Shown here piece after piece: positions 1 through 12,000 of a DNA stretch of 64,000 nucleotides. Positions within the stretch are counted from its first letter, which is position 1. Every line of letters begins with the position of its first letter. The DNA is from Hirundichthys speculiger (lineage: Eukaryota; Chordata; Actinopteri; Beloniformes; Exocoetidae), in contig JAGFBZ010000169.1 in assembly GCA_018398805.1 (NCBI GenBank), forward strand, positions 248,001-312,000, in the 5' to 3' direction. Made by a program: the position numbers and the translations under genes. The notes under the pieces are model-generated. The model worked only from the letters and a program-made list of their open reading frames with translations. It had not been told where the DNA came from and did not search any database.

Positions 1-350
1 GGCTCCCCAGGCTCCTCCACCAGGCTCTCCCCCTCCCAGGCTCCTCCTCCAGGCTCCTCCTCCAGGCTCCTCCTCCAGGCTCCTCCCCCAGGCTCCTCCT
101 CCAGGCTCCTTCCCCAGGCTCCTCCCCCACGCTACCCTCCAGGCTCCTCCTCCAGGCTCCTCCCCCAGGCTCCTCCTCCAGGCTCCTTCCCCAGGCTCCT
201 CCCCCACGCTACCCTCCAGGCTCCTCCTCCAGGTTCCTCCCCCAGGCTCCTCCCCCACGCTACTCTCCAGGCTCCTCCTCCAGGCTCCTCCCCCAGGGTC
301 CTCCTCCAGGCTCCTCCCCCAGGCTCCTCCCCCAGGCTCCTCCTCCAGGG
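1..350. repeat. 13-bp GC-rich minisatellite (CAGGCTCCTCCYC)
   Basis: Tandem copies of a 13-bp unit, CAGGCTCCTCCYC, run from the window edge to about 350 and probably continue to the left. Variant units containing CCACGCTACCCT recur three times (near 128, 207 and 256), giving a loose higher-order pattern. The open frame on the minus strand (EPGGGAW-type repeats) comes from the repeat and is not a gene. Confidence 0.9.
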
Positions 351-828
351 GGGTGACTGAGGGGGTCCCAAGCCAGATGTGATCCTTCTGGGTCTGGCGA
401 CGCCTGAGACACCTGAAAAGGCTTTTACTTCACTGTCTAACTCTAAAATGTTAATATAATGTTAATATGTTAGCGAGCTGTCAGATTCACAGCTTTAAGG
501 CCTTTCAGTTGTCTTTTATGTTACATCATGTAGTCGCCCTGAACAGCTTTAATGCTTCTCAGCATTTACTTTCACTCCACATGTGGCAGCATTTTTTTTT
601 TCTTTTTTCCAGCTGTGTTAATAAATCCCTGCTCAGTACGATAGACTGTACAGGAAGAACTGGACAAACCCTCCGTGACATCACCCACGGGCTTTCTGGG
701 AAATGCTGTTGACGCTTCATCAGCTGCGGCGCCTCCACCTCGTAGCTCGGCTAATGCTAACCCGTGATGTAAATTAGTATTACTTTGTGTTCAAGTTTGT
801 CCTGCCTGAAGGAAGTAAGCGAGGAAAT
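351..828. other. Unassigned single-copy-looking sequence
   Basis: AT-balanced sequence between the minisatellite and the first hAT MITE. I see no exon with splice sites, no RNA gene and no recognisable repeat. The last 8 bases (821-828, GAGGAAAT) are the left target-site duplication of the next element. Confidence 0.4.
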
Positions 829-1493
829 CAGTGTTGCCAGATTTGGTTGAGCCATTTCCGCCCAATCGCGTTCCAAAACCCGCCCACTTCAGGAAAAAAA
901 ATGCCCAATAAGTGTTTTCATATGAAAACATTTCATATTTGAATAAACATGGATTTAAATGCATTTACAGAATTAAACAATTAAGCCTAACTGATTAGTT
1001 GTATTTTATCATAGTGTATCCCAACGCCAGGCCCAAGTTAGCACAGCAGCAGTAACATCAACCACGTAAACACCATTTCTTATATTTTCTCCACTTCGGC
1101 ATGATAGCCTACTTATTTAGCTAACAGATTAGCCTAGCACTTCGAGTTGAGAGAGAGCGGCTTCTGCCTCAGACTTCTGCGTCGGCGCACTAAGGTTTGT
1201 TGAGGTGACGTCACGATAGCGCGTCGTTACAGCGACTGAATAACTCACTGCCATTAAATATTTTTTAAATTGGATGACCACAATACGAGTGAGCGAAGTA
1301 TACTGAATTTTGTATTTGTACTGTTTTTAAACCATAAAATAACAGTTTGTTGTGCTGTTTTTTTTTCACAATATTAAAAAAACACCAGATGTTGGTAAAA
1401 GCAGCCCAAATTGAGTTTTTCCCAAATTTTTCCCGCCAGCTGTAGTCGAAAGTAGCCCAATTGGGCGGGAAACCACCCAATCTGGCAACACTG
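829..1493. mobile_element. Non-autonomous hAT-type MITE with perfect 8-bp target duplication
   Basis: The left end reads CAGTGTTGCCAGATTTGG and the right end is its inverse (CCCAATCTGGCAACACTG), so the element has terminal inverted repeats of about 17 bp. It is flanked by an exact 8-bp direct repeat GAGGAAAT at 821-828 and 1494-1501, the target duplication length of the hAT superfamily. The 665-bp body is AT-rich and has no transposase. Subterminal sequence also pairs imperfectly (GCCCAATTGGGCGGG on the right, CCGCCCAATCGCG on the left). Family assignment rests on duplication length and terminus style. Confidence 0.88.
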
Positions 1494-1719
1494 GAGGAAA
1501 TTATGGCGCTGCAGAAACGGTCCCGCACTGCCCTCTGCTGGCTGGTGGTGTAATTACAGCGCGTCGCAAACGACACAAGCGCACAAGTTAAAACACAGAA
1601 AATGGCGCCGCCTGCATGCGTATGTGCTACCTGCATGGCTCGGTACGTTACGCACAGTCAAAAACACGTTTCTTTTCTTGTGAACGAGAGACGGACTGCA
1701 GTCTGAAAACACGCGCACT
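1494..1719. other. Unassigned sequence between two hAT elements
   Basis: About 200 bp of CpG-containing sequence with no feature that I recognise. Confidence 0.3.
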
Positions 1720-3221
1720 TAGGGATGGGAATTAATAAGATTTTTCCGATTCCGATTCCATTATCGATACTGTTTAACGATTCGATTCGTTATCGATTCT
1801 AATTTGGGGAAAAAGGAGAACAAACAGTTTTATTAGCATCATTTTTTTTTTACTTAGAAGTCACGACCTTACAAACTCAACAGCGAGGTCAAAAGAGGCC
1901 CAAAGCCTGGATAACAATGTTAACTGTTGTAATATGTAACTGTGCAAATACACAAGAATGTGGAACATTTTACTAACAGATTTTTCATAATAGAAATGAA
2001 AAAAATCTCCCTTTTAAAAGGATATATGAGCTCAGTAAGCACTCAAAAATAATAATAAAGAAAGATAAATACTATCAAATACAACAGAACAGTGCATAGG
2101 ACAAATCTGCAAATGCTATGAAGAATTAACAATTCTTTAGCAGTAAAATAATCATGTCTTCCAGCCTCTGAACCAGCCAGACTCTCTCTCTCGTCACGGT
2201 CATCTTCTAAATGTAATGCAGAAGGCATTCGTTTAATAGCATAGCGTTAATGTTATAGCGTGTTTTACAAAGAAGCACATAGGCAGCGGGATAGCTACTA
2301 ACCAGAGTTACCAGAGGTGATCTTAGCTTGGCTACTGCCGCTGGGTTGAGATCCATCAGTCCGAAGCGTCAAAAACACGACACTCGTTATCACATGTTGT
2401 GTGTTCAAATGTTTCTGCGTGTTAGCCGTGTTCCCTCCCGACGCTGTTATCTCCACTTTACAATGACTGCTAGTTGCCTTGTTGCCATCTTTCTTTTGGT
2501 GAAGTGAAGCCAAACTTTGGAGCGTTTGAACCTGGTGGGCGCCATTGTTGTTTACAACTGCAATGCTAACGTGCTAAACCGACGTAGCTTAATCACGTAA
2601 GTGCTTTCTGGAATTGACTGTGCGTAACTTGCGTAAATTACGTGAAATTCGTGCTGGTTGGAATCGATAAGAGAATCGCTGGATAAACTGCCAAACGATT
2701 CCATGGAATTGAAACACACGGAACCGGTTCTCTACAGGAACTGGTTCTCTACAGGAACTAGTTCTCTACAGGAAACGGTTCTCTGCAGGAACCGGTTCCT
2801 GTAGAGAACCGGTTCCTGCAGAGAACCGGTTCCTGCAGAGAACCGGTTCTCTACAGGAACCGGTTCCTGTAGAGAACCGGTTCCTGTAAGAGAACTAGTT
2901 CCTGTAGAGAACCGGTTCTCTACAGGAACCGGTTCTTTACAGGAACTAGTTCTCTACAGGAACCGGTTCCTGTAGAGAACCGGTTCTCTACAGGAACCGG
3001 TTCTTTACAGGAACCGGTTCTCTGCAGGAACCGGTTCCTGTAGAGAACCGGTTCTCTGCAGGAACCGGTTCTCTGCAGGAACTTCCTGTAGAGAACCGGT
3101 TCTCTGCAGGAACCGGTTCTCTGCAGGAACCGGTTCTCTGCAGGAAACCGGTTCCTGTAAAGAACCGGTTCTCTACAGGAACCGGTTCTTTACAGGAACC
3201 AGTTTTCGATTCTCAACCCTA
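1720..3221. mobile_element. hAT-like element with BED-finger relic and internal minisatellite
   Basis: Left end TAGGGATGGGAATTAA and right end (inverse strand) TAGGGTTGAGAATCGA form imperfect terminal inverted repeats. The flanking 8-mers CGCGCACT and CTCTCACT agree at 6 of 8 positions, fitting an old hAT target duplication. On the minus strand near 2400-2530 a frameshifted stretch contains SKVWLHFT followed by HCKVEITASGGNT and QKHLNTQH, which resembles a BED zinc finger (W.HF, Cys, H-x4-H). BED fingers are characteristic of hAT transposases. The right third (2712-3203) is a palindromic minisatellite. No catalytic domain is visible. Confidence 0.75.
2712..3203. repeat. Palindromic minisatellite (GAACCGGTTC core) inside the hAT-like element
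   Basis: About 25 units of a 17-20 bp motif, GGAACCGGTTCTCTACA, occur in both orientations because the core GAACCGGTTC is its own reverse complement. Head-to-head and tail-to-tail neighbours make long perfect palindromes such as CTACAGGAACCGGTTCCTGT. The array ends a few bases before the element's right terminus, so it is an expansion of the subterminal region. Confidence 0.9.
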
Positions 3222-5396
3222 CTCTCACTCTGGCACCGGCTGACCGGCGTCGCCGTGTTTGTTTTCAGAACAACTTTTATTTTGTCTCGGTTTGAGCTCC
3301 TGAAATAATGAACGTCTGTGTCAGAGGGAGCTGCCATGTTTGGTTTGGAGCCGCCAGCGTCTCCTGGAATGCAGGAAAAGCTGCAGCCGCCCGACGGCGT
3401 CGCTGCTTTAACGGCGTCGCTGCTTTAACGGCAGACAGAGCGGCTACACAGAAGGTGCACGAGCACAACGACGGGTCTGGATCAGGATTATTTAACAGCT
3501 TTAACTTTCACAGAAAGGGAGGCAGGAGAGGAAGTGGATCTGGCTGAGTCACCACGTGGACGCTGCAGCCCCCCCCCACCCACCCAGAGGAGGCTGGCCC
3601 ATAGGGGGCACTGGGGCTCCGCCCCACCAGCTGTGGAGGGGAAAAATATTTATTTTATTTATTTTTTATTATTTGATCAGCGTCAGATATACTTAATAGT
3701 ATGTGTGTGCCTACATGCGATTTAAATAATTTAAACAACATTTTCACCAACTGACACTCATTAAACAGTGAATCGTTCTCTCACGGGCGCTCGGCAAAGC
3801 GCCCCTGACCTGCAGCTAACTAGCCAATCCGGTTATGGTTGCTAGGAAAAATGATTGATAATTGGCCTATCAACGTCACCAAATTTAACTCCGATGGGGC
3901 GCTGGACATGTCGCCCCAACTGCTACGTAAAATAGGTGAAGGTTTATTATTGCTATGTGAAGGGCCAGCGGTAGTTTTATTTCGTAGAGCGACTCCCAGA
4001 CTCTGTCCTACGTCGGGAGAAAAAAAAATACACCAACGAGGAAGAGAGACGGCGACGGCGGGGACAACTGGAGTTCACGGGGGTGTCAATTTTCCGCAAA
4101 TTCGTGGATTTCCGAGTTTTTTTTCCATCCTGGGGGTCATTTTTGAGATTCGTGCAAATCCGGTTTAATATTTTCGGGGGGGGAGGTAACCCTCCACGAA
4201 CATGACGTGAATTCTCGATTGTGATTGGTTGATTGAGACCAGGTCATGCGCACTGAGCCCGTTGACGATCCAGCCGCTATCACAGCCAAATCAACGGTTA
4301 AAGTAGCCCGAAGCTCATATTTACTGATATTACTTCTCCCTTTCTTGTTTGGATGGATGATTATTCGCTTTAAATTCACAGGAGAGATGTTTATTCCTTA
4401 TTGTACTTATTTATTGTTGGACAACGCGGATGAAATATACACCGCTTCTCACCACTGGTAAATGTAGCTAGGGAACGTAAACTCGTCTGCCTCATTTAAT
4501 TAACATTAAAAACCGCTTAGCAACGTAACCTCCAAGTACATTTAAATTGCCGATTTCTGAAGTGCTCAGTTTACATATTAGGGCAATTATATGATAATTA
4601 AATTTAAAAAAAAAAATCTCCGATTCTGAAGTGTTAGTTATTCAGTGTTTCGGGCTTTTTGTGATTAAAAAAAAATTAAGAAACGCTAATGTTCAGAGTT
4701 ACAGGCATCAAAAAGACATGTTGAATTTAACATGCTATTTTTTATAACTGCTTACTAAAGTTCTGGATCCATGTATCTTGTTGTCAGTGATGTTTTACTG
4801 TTGAAGTTCATCAGTGACTGAATCACTAGTTATTCTGAATTTTAGCCTTTAATAGGCAACTTAATTGTTTCATAACAACTACTTTTATTTTTGATATCTA
4901 ACCTCTATATGCCTCCTAAAGCAGAACCTCGAGAGTGCTCAAAATGTTCTCGTTAAGGAGCTGGGACCCGACAAGCCTGAAATTAACATTTCCCAGTAAA
5001 CGAAGGAGAAAGGTAAATGTACAAACGGAGTTTTTGTCGGAGCTGGTTCAACCGTGAGACGTAGCTAGCAGGTTGTGGAGCAGCTAATGAACTTTTCTGT
5101 TTCACCTGTATCCTCTTCAGAAGTGACAGATGTGGACCTGGACAAAGACTGGACTAACTGACTTAAAGCTCCTCTGAACTGATAAAAAACATGAGACATC
5201 CAAAGTTCATGTGGAAAACTGCGTAAAGCTAGCTATGCTCGGAAAGATTAGCATAGCAACGCAGCTAGATGATGGGCACCACATCGCTGAAAGAAGGCAC
5301 AATGAAGAGGTAGATAAAAACTGTAATATTTTATCCAAGATAATCAATTGTGTTAAATTTTGTGGTGCTTTTGAATTAGTGATGTGGGGACATGAT
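3222..5396. other. Unassigned intergenic DNA
   Basis: Mixed AT-rich and moderately GC-rich sequence. The short open frames (for example 3308-3547 plus) have no recognisable domain or splice context. A phrase near 3586-3640 (AGGAGGCTGGCCCATAGGGG) resembles ends of dispersed fish repeats, but I could not find a partner terminus. I see no RNA gene. Confidence 0.35.
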
Positions 5397-5906
5397 GTCA
5401 GCTAGTCCTGGTACTGATGTCAGTTAGTCCTGGTACTGATGTCAGTTAGTCCTGGTACTGATGTCAGCTAGTCCTGGTACTGATGTCGGCTAGTCCTGGT
5501 ACTGATGTCAGCTAGTTCTGGTACTGATGTCAGCTAGTCCTGGTACTGATGTCAGCTAGTCCTGGTACTGATGTCAGCTAGTCCTGGTACTGATGTCAGC
5601 TAGTCCTGGTACTGATGTCAGGCTAGTCCTGGTACTGATGTCAGCTAGTTCTGGTACTGATGTCAGCTAGTCCTGGTACTGATGTCAGCTAGTCCTGGTA
5701 CTGATGTCAGCTAGTCCTGGTACTGATGTCAGCTAGTTCTGGTACTGATGTCAGCTAGTCCTGGTACTGATGTCAGTTAGTCCTGGTACTGATGTCAGCT
5801 AGTCCTGGTACTGATGTCAGCTAGTTCTGGTACTGATGTCAGCTAGTCCTGGTACTGATGTCAGCTAGTCCTGGTACTGATGTCAGCTAGTCCTGGTACT
5901 GATGTA
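5397..5906. repeat. 22-bp minisatellite (TAGTCCTGGTACTGATGTCA)
   Basis: About 23 tandem copies of a 22-bp unit built on CTAGTCCTGGTACTGATGTC, with rare C/T substitutions (AGTTAG, AGTTCTGG) and a single 1-bp insertion near 5621. Homogeneity is very high, which suggests recent expansion. There are no unique spacers, so it is not CRISPR-like. Confidence 0.95.
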
Positions 5907-7089
5907 CATTGATGGACGCAACGATATACAGGAGCGGTTCTATGGATCCACCAAGCTAACAGCTGTGTGGATTCAACAGCTGGAGCCTTATTGGAGAGGC
6001 TGCACCAATTTATCCCTTGATTATATAGTATTTTTAGCATAAAGTCTAATATAGCTGTAAATTGTTACTTCTTCTGTGAAACTGGAAACTGAAATTAAAT
6101 TATTATTGTGGACCTGTAGTCATTTTCCGACTGTTTATTTGAATGCTTATGCTAGATTAGGCAGGAAAAATGTTAGCGCACCAGCCCCCACCAGGATTTT
6201 TTGCTCACACCTCTGAAAACTCCGCGTTGTTCTCGGAGAGCGACGTCTCTTCACACGTCCGCCGTCCTTGGCTGTGATTTGACACGACAACACCAGGATG
6301 GAGAGATGAAAGAGGAGACGAGCAGGAGCAGAGATGAGTGTTTCTGACGGGATGAATGCTTTCAAAGACGCTTCACGCACTGTTTGTTTTGGAGCCAAAA
6401 ACGTAGCGAACAAGCTTTGACATTTTCGTACATCTGTACGCGTGCGCTCGGTGACTCCGGTTCAGGTGCAAAGATTTGTAGCCTTTGTGCAGAATCTCTC
6501 AACCTGAGCATCTCGGCTTCAGAGGATTCCTGAGCAGAGATAAAGGGAAAGGGTAATCCTCGTGTACCGCATCGCTTCATGTTTGTTTGGTGCCCCGGAA
6601 ATTAGAAATCGAAACATCAAAAGATTAGAAAAGAGCACTCCGCTTGGCCCTGCCACGCAATTTCCTCCTGCTTCTCCTGCGCTGGGGTTTTTTTTGTTTT
6701 TTTTGTTTTCCCTCTCGACTGTGCCTCCTCCCTCACGCCTGACTTGACAGCTCTTATGTGTCGCGACCGGCCTTGAGAGTTTCTGACGCTCGAACATCCC
6801 GTAAGTCCCTAAAAGCCCCAAACTCACTCTTCTCTCAAACGGCAAATGTCAAAGGATACAGAGAAAGGCAGTTTTCTCTTTGTGGTTCGTCAGACCCATT
6901 TGGGACTCAAATGGGACTTTGGGACTTTGGGATTTTTATTTTTTTATTCTTTTGAGGAGCAGAAGGCCCTTTTGAACTCGTTCTTAAAGGTACCATGTCG
7001 ATGTAAAAACATCCTTTTCCAGGTTAAAACATCAAGTCCATCTGTTCCTGAGACAAAAGCAGCTTCAGGTCAGAGATGTTTAACCACCA
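5907..7089. other. Unassigned intergenic DNA
   Basis: No exon or known repeat was recognised. T-rich tracts occur at 6687-6708. Overlapping short open frames on both strands (6147-7100) have no domain signature and no consistent splice sites. Confidence 0.35.
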
Positions 7090-7472
7090 CAGCTACCTGA
7101 GGATCTACCTGAGGATCTACCTGACCATCTCCAACCCTTCAGGACCACACTGGACCATCTCCTGATGGATCCTTCCAGCTGGATGATGCTCCAGGATCAT
7201 CTCAGACTGGTTCCTGGATCAATGAGTCCACAGCCTCCAGATCTCAGTCCAGCAGAGCAGCTCTGGGATGTTGAAGGTTGGAGGTTCTCATCGTGGATGG
7301 AACTGCTGATGATGTCATGTCAACATGGACCAGAACCTCTGAGGAACGTTTCCAGCAGCTGGTTGGATCTACGGCAACAAGAATGAAGGTTCTGGAGGAG
7401 AACGGAGGTCCAACCTGCTGCTGGAGGGATGGAGCTGATGAAGTTCATGAAAAATATCCCGACATCAACAAA
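7090..7472 (+). mobile_element. Tc1/mariner-like transposase 3' relic
   Basis: Broken frames on the plus strand retain fragments typical of the end of Tc1-family transposases: PPDLSPAEQLWDV (compare the family's PDLNPIEHLWD motif) near 7220-7275 and SEERFQQLV followed by ENGGPT near 7335-7420 (compare the family's ending with QKLV...KGGPT). The frame changes between these segments and the catalytic N-terminal half is missing. It is a decayed pseudogene fragment. It stops where the next MITE begins. Confidence 0.6.
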
Positions 7473-7474
7473 TA

Positions 7475-7939
7475 CAGTGATCCCTCGTCAATTCGCGTTT
7501 TAAGTTCCGTGGTTTTAGTTATTTGCGGATTTTTCAGAAATATATAATATATTTTAAAAAAAAAGAAAAAATTGCGGAAACATCACAGGATGCTGTGCGC
7601 GTTCTCTCGTAGCAAAGAAATGTTGTGAGCCAGCCTGGCCCCTTTAAGAAGGTAGCCTTATGGGTAATGGTGTGGCCTTATGGGTAATGTAGTGTGTGTG
7701 TCGTGGGACGGCAGAATGAAAACGAGGTTCGATGAAAGAGCGGTTTGTTTACTACGGTTCAGAGACCAGAGGCTTTGAAGTTAACAGAAAGACCACAATT
7801 GAGCCTTTGTCTTGTTTCGCTACTTTTTTACAGTTTTTAAACATATTTTAAAAACATTATTAAGGCTCAGGGGGCTCCGGCTCCAGTTTGCGGATTTTGA
7901 TTTTCGCGGGATTTTCGCGCGAAAAATAAAGGATCACTG
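7475..7939. mobile_element. pogo/Tigger-like MITE with TA target duplication
   Basis: The left end CAGTGATCCCTCGTCAATTC and the right end GGATCACTG are inverted relative to each other, and TA flanks both sides (7473-7474 and 7940-7941), the Tc1/mariner/pogo target duplication. The 465-bp body has no transposase. Subterminal sequence carries TTTGCGGATTTT on both arms. Assignment to the pogo/Tigger group rests on the CAGTGxTCCCTCG terminus, which I recognise from that group. Confidence 0.8.
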
Positions 7940-7941
7940 TA

Positions 7942-9064
7942 TATGATTGGCCGTCAAAGTTGGTGTGAAAGTCAGCAAATAAATGAAAACAGAATAATAA
8001 AAATTAATAAATAATAAAAATTAAAATTAAAATATAGTAACAGTAAGTATTTAATTTCTTGGTTTAAAGCAGAAGTTTAAGTTCCATTTAAGTATTTGGT
8101 TCAGAATTAATTAAATTAATTAAATAAAAAATAAACGGCAGCAGTTTTTACTGGTTTATCAGTTTAAATTAAACATCTTGATTCAATCTTTCATTTAGTT
8201 TTTAAATCAGCGGTTTAAAAACCAATTTAGATTTTTAAAAAAAGTGACTGAAACAACAGTTTTAGTGTCATTTATTTGCTCACATCAAGTATCACGTGCG
8301 TTTTAAGGTTTTTTATTTCATTAATGTTGTAAAAACCCGGCTGAGTGAAGTTTATTTCAGGAAGAGAGCAGATGCTTTTGATTCTGGACGATAATGAAAC
8401 AGTTTAAGTAACGACGGTGAACCTAGATGTATTTTTCTTTCCCAGCAGCCCCTCCTGTTTCTGTCAGAGCTTCAGAAAACGTGGGTTTCACCTTTAACGA
8501 CATAATTTATCTAATGACTTTAACACGCGTTCCTTGATGTGACATTTTGATTTGAAAATCGTTTATAAGCCGTAATTCATGCGGACAAAGTCGATGAACC
8601 CCAAAGAAACTGTTGACCTTTTCAACGGACGTTCTCAGCGTTTGATCCTCTTTGACTAAAGAGCCGCAGATAAAAGTGAAAAACCTGATCGATACCTGAA
8701 GAAAAACCAGCTTTAAAGGCTCTTTTGTTCGCTGCGACTGTCTTTGATACGTGACACCGGTCTGCTGAAGCCTTTAACCACCTTCAAGGAGTCTGTCATC
8801 CCTTTACTCCTTCTCTCTATTTGTTCTTCTCAAAATTTAAATGAACATAACAAATAATTTAATATCGGAAAAAGACAAATAACTTCCAGACCTCCAGAAA
8901 GTGCACATTTTAAACCTGAAATAAAAATATCTATTTTCAACATCTTAAGATCAACTTTTTTTTCTGAAAATATTTCAAGTCTGAAATAGATAGATACTAA
9001 TAAATAAAAATAAGCTGATGAGAAAAAAGTCTTGAGTTGATTCTGTCTGTAGAGGAAAAGTTGC
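7942..9064. other. AT-rich intergenic DNA
   Basis: A strongly AT-rich stretch with many TTAAAT/AATAAA words but no exon-like structure and no recognised element. It leads directly into the 16-bp satellite array. Confidence 0.35.
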
Positions 9065-12000
9065 CACAGCTGCAGTCTGCAGCTGCGTCTGCGCTTGTCT
9101 GCGTCTGCGCTGGTCTGCGTCTGCGCTGATCTGCGTCTGCGCTGGTCTGCGTCTGCGCTGGTCTGCATCTGCGCTTGTCTGCGTCTGCGCTGGTCTGCGC
9201 TTGTCTGCGTCTGCGCTGGTCTGCGTCTGCGCTTGTCTGCGTCTGCGCTTGTCTGCGTCTGCTCTGGTCTGCGCTTGTCTGCGTCTGCGCTGGTCTGCGT
9301 CTGCGCTTGTCTGCGTCTGCGCTTGTCTGCGTCTGCGCTGTCTGCGTCTGCGCTGGTCTGCGTCTGCGCTTGTCTGCGTCTGCGCTTGTCTGCGTCTGCG
9401 CTGGTCTGCATCTGCGTCTGCGCTGGTCTGCGTCTGCGCTGGTCTGCGTCTGCGCTGTCTGCGTCTGCGCTTGTCTGCGTCTGCGCTGGTCTGCATCTGC
9501 GTCTGCGCTTGTCTGCGTCTGCGCTTGTCTGCGTCTGCGCTGGTCTGCATCTGCGTCTGCGCTGGTCTGCATCTCCGTCTGCGCTTGTCTGCGTCTGCGC
9601 TGGTCTGCATCTGCGTCTGCGCTTGTCTGCGTCTGCGCTTGTCTGCAGCTGCGCTGGTCTGCGTCTGCGCTGGTCTGCGTTTGTCTGCGTCTGCACTTGT
9701 CTGCAGCTGCGCTGGTCTGCGACTGTGCTGGTCTGTGTCTGCGCTTGTCTGCGCTTGTCTGCGTCTGCGCTGGTCTGTGTCTGCGCTTGTCTGCGCTTTT
9801 CTGCAGCTGCTCTGGTCTGCGTCTGCGCTTGTCTGCGCTTTTCTGCAGCTGCTCTGGTCTGCGTCTGCGCTGGTCTGCGTCTGCACTTGTCTGCAGCTGC
9901 GCTTGTCTGCGTCTGCGCTTGTCTGCGTCTGCGCTGGTCTGCGTCTGCGCTGGTCTGCGTCTGCGCTTGTCTGCGTCTGTGCTTGTCTGCGTCTGCGCTG
10001 GTCTGCGTCTGCGCTTGTCAGCGTCTGCGCTTGTCTGCGTCTGTGCTGGTCTGCGTCTGCGCTTGTCTGCGCTGGTCTGCGCTGATCTGCGTCTGCGCTG
10101 GTCTGCGTCTGCGCTTGTCAGCGTCTGCGCTTGTCTGCGTCTGCGCTGGTCTGCGTCTGCACTTGTCTGCATCTGCACTTGTCTGCATCTGCGCTGATCT
10201 GCATCTGCGCTGATCTGCGTCTGCGCTTGTCTGCATCTGCACTTGTCTGCATCTGCGCTGATCTGCATCTGCGCTGATCTGCGTCTGCGCTTGTCTGCAT
10301 CTGCACTTGTCTGCATCTGCGCTGATCTGCATCTGCGCTTGTCTGCATCTGCACTTGTCTGCGTCTGCGCTGGTCTGCGTCTGCGCTTGTCTGCGTCTGC
10401 GCTTGTCTGCGTCTGCACTGATCTGCTTCTGCGCTGGTCTGCGTCTGCGCTGGTCTGCAGCTGTGCTTGTCTGCGTCTGCGCTTGTCTGCGTCTGCGCTT
10501 GTCTGCATCTGCACTTGTCTGCGTCTGCGCTTGTCTGCGTCTGCGCTTGTCTGCGTCTGCGCTTGTCTGCGTCTGCGCTGGTCTGCGTCTGCGCTTGTCT
10601 GCGTCTCCGCTGGTCTGCGTCTGCACTTGTCTGCGCTGGTCTGCGCTGATCTGCATCTGCGCTGATCTGCGTCTGCGCTTGTCTGCATCTGCACTTGTCT
10701 GCATCTGCGCTGATCTGCATCTGCGCTGATCTGTATCTGCGCTTGTCTGCATCTGCACTTGTCTGCATCTGCGCTGGTCTGCGTCTGCGCTTGTCTGCGT
10801 CTGCGCTTGTCTGCATCTGAACTGGTCTGCGTCTGCGCTTGTCTGCGTCTGCGCTTGTCTACGTCTGCACTGATCTGCATCTGCGCTGGTCTGCGTCTGC
10901 GCTTGTCTGCATCTGCACTTGTCTGCGTCTGCGCTGGTCTGCAGCTGCGCTTGTCTGCAGCTGTGCTTGTCTGCGTCTGCGCTTGTCTGCGTCTGCACTG
11001 ATCTGCATCTGCGCTGGTCTGCGTCTGCGCTTGTCTGCATCTGCACTTGTCTGCGTCTGCGCTGGTCTGCAGCTGCGCTTGTCTGCGTCTGCGCTTGTCT
11101 GCATCTGAACTGGTCTGCGTCTGCGCTTGTCTGCGTCTGCGCTTGTCTGCGTCTGCACTGATCTGCATCTGCGCTGGTCTGCGTCTGCGCTTGTCTGCAT
11201 CTGCACTTGTCTGCGTCTGCGCTGGTCTGCAGCTGCGCTTGTCTGCAGCTGTGCTTGTCTGCGTCTGCGCTTGTCTGCGTCTGCACTGATCTGCATCTGC
11301 GCTGGTCTGCGTCTGCGCTTGTCTGCATCTGCACTTGTCTGCGTCTGCGCTGGTCTGCAGCTGCGCTTGTCTGCGTCTGCGCTTGTCTGCGTCTGCACTG
11401 GTCTGCGTCTGCGCTTGTCTGCGTCTCCGCTGGTCTGCAGCTGTGCTTGTCTGCGTCTGCGCTGATCTGCGTCTGCGCTGGTCTGCGTCTGCGCTTGTCA
11501 GCGTCTGCGCTTGTCTGCGTCTGCGCTGGTCTGCGTCTGCGCTGGTCTGCGTCTGCACTTGTCTGCGCTGGTCTGCGCTGATCTGCATCTGCGCTGATCT
11601 GCGTCTGCGCTTGTCTGCATCTGCACTTGTCTGCATCTGCGCTGATCTGCATCTGCGCTGATCTGCATATGCGCTTGTCTGCATCTGCACTTGTCTGTGT
11701 CTGCGCTGGTCTGCGTCTGCGCTTGTCTGCATCTGCGCTGGTCTGCGTCTGCGCTGGTCTGCATCTGCACTTGTCTGCGCTGGTCTGCGTCTGCGCTGAT
11801 CTGCATCTGCGCTGGTCTGCGTCTGCGCTTGTCTGCATCTGCACTTGTCTGCGTCTGCGCTGGTCTGCATCTGCGCTGATCTGCGTCTGCGCTCGTCTGC
11901 ATCTGCACTTGTCTGCGTCTGCGCTGGTCTGCGTCTGGGCTTGTCTACATCTGCGCTGGTCTTGCGTCTGCGCTGATCTGCATCTGCGCTTGTCTGCGTC

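Noticed and set aside
3308..3547. 79-codon plus-strand ORF with basic run
   Set aside because: No recognisable family, no splice context, and an overlapping frame on the other strand; not supported as a gene.
5397..5906. CRISPR-like array
   Set aside because: Units are contiguous with no unique spacers and no associated cas genes; this is a eukaryotic minisatellite.
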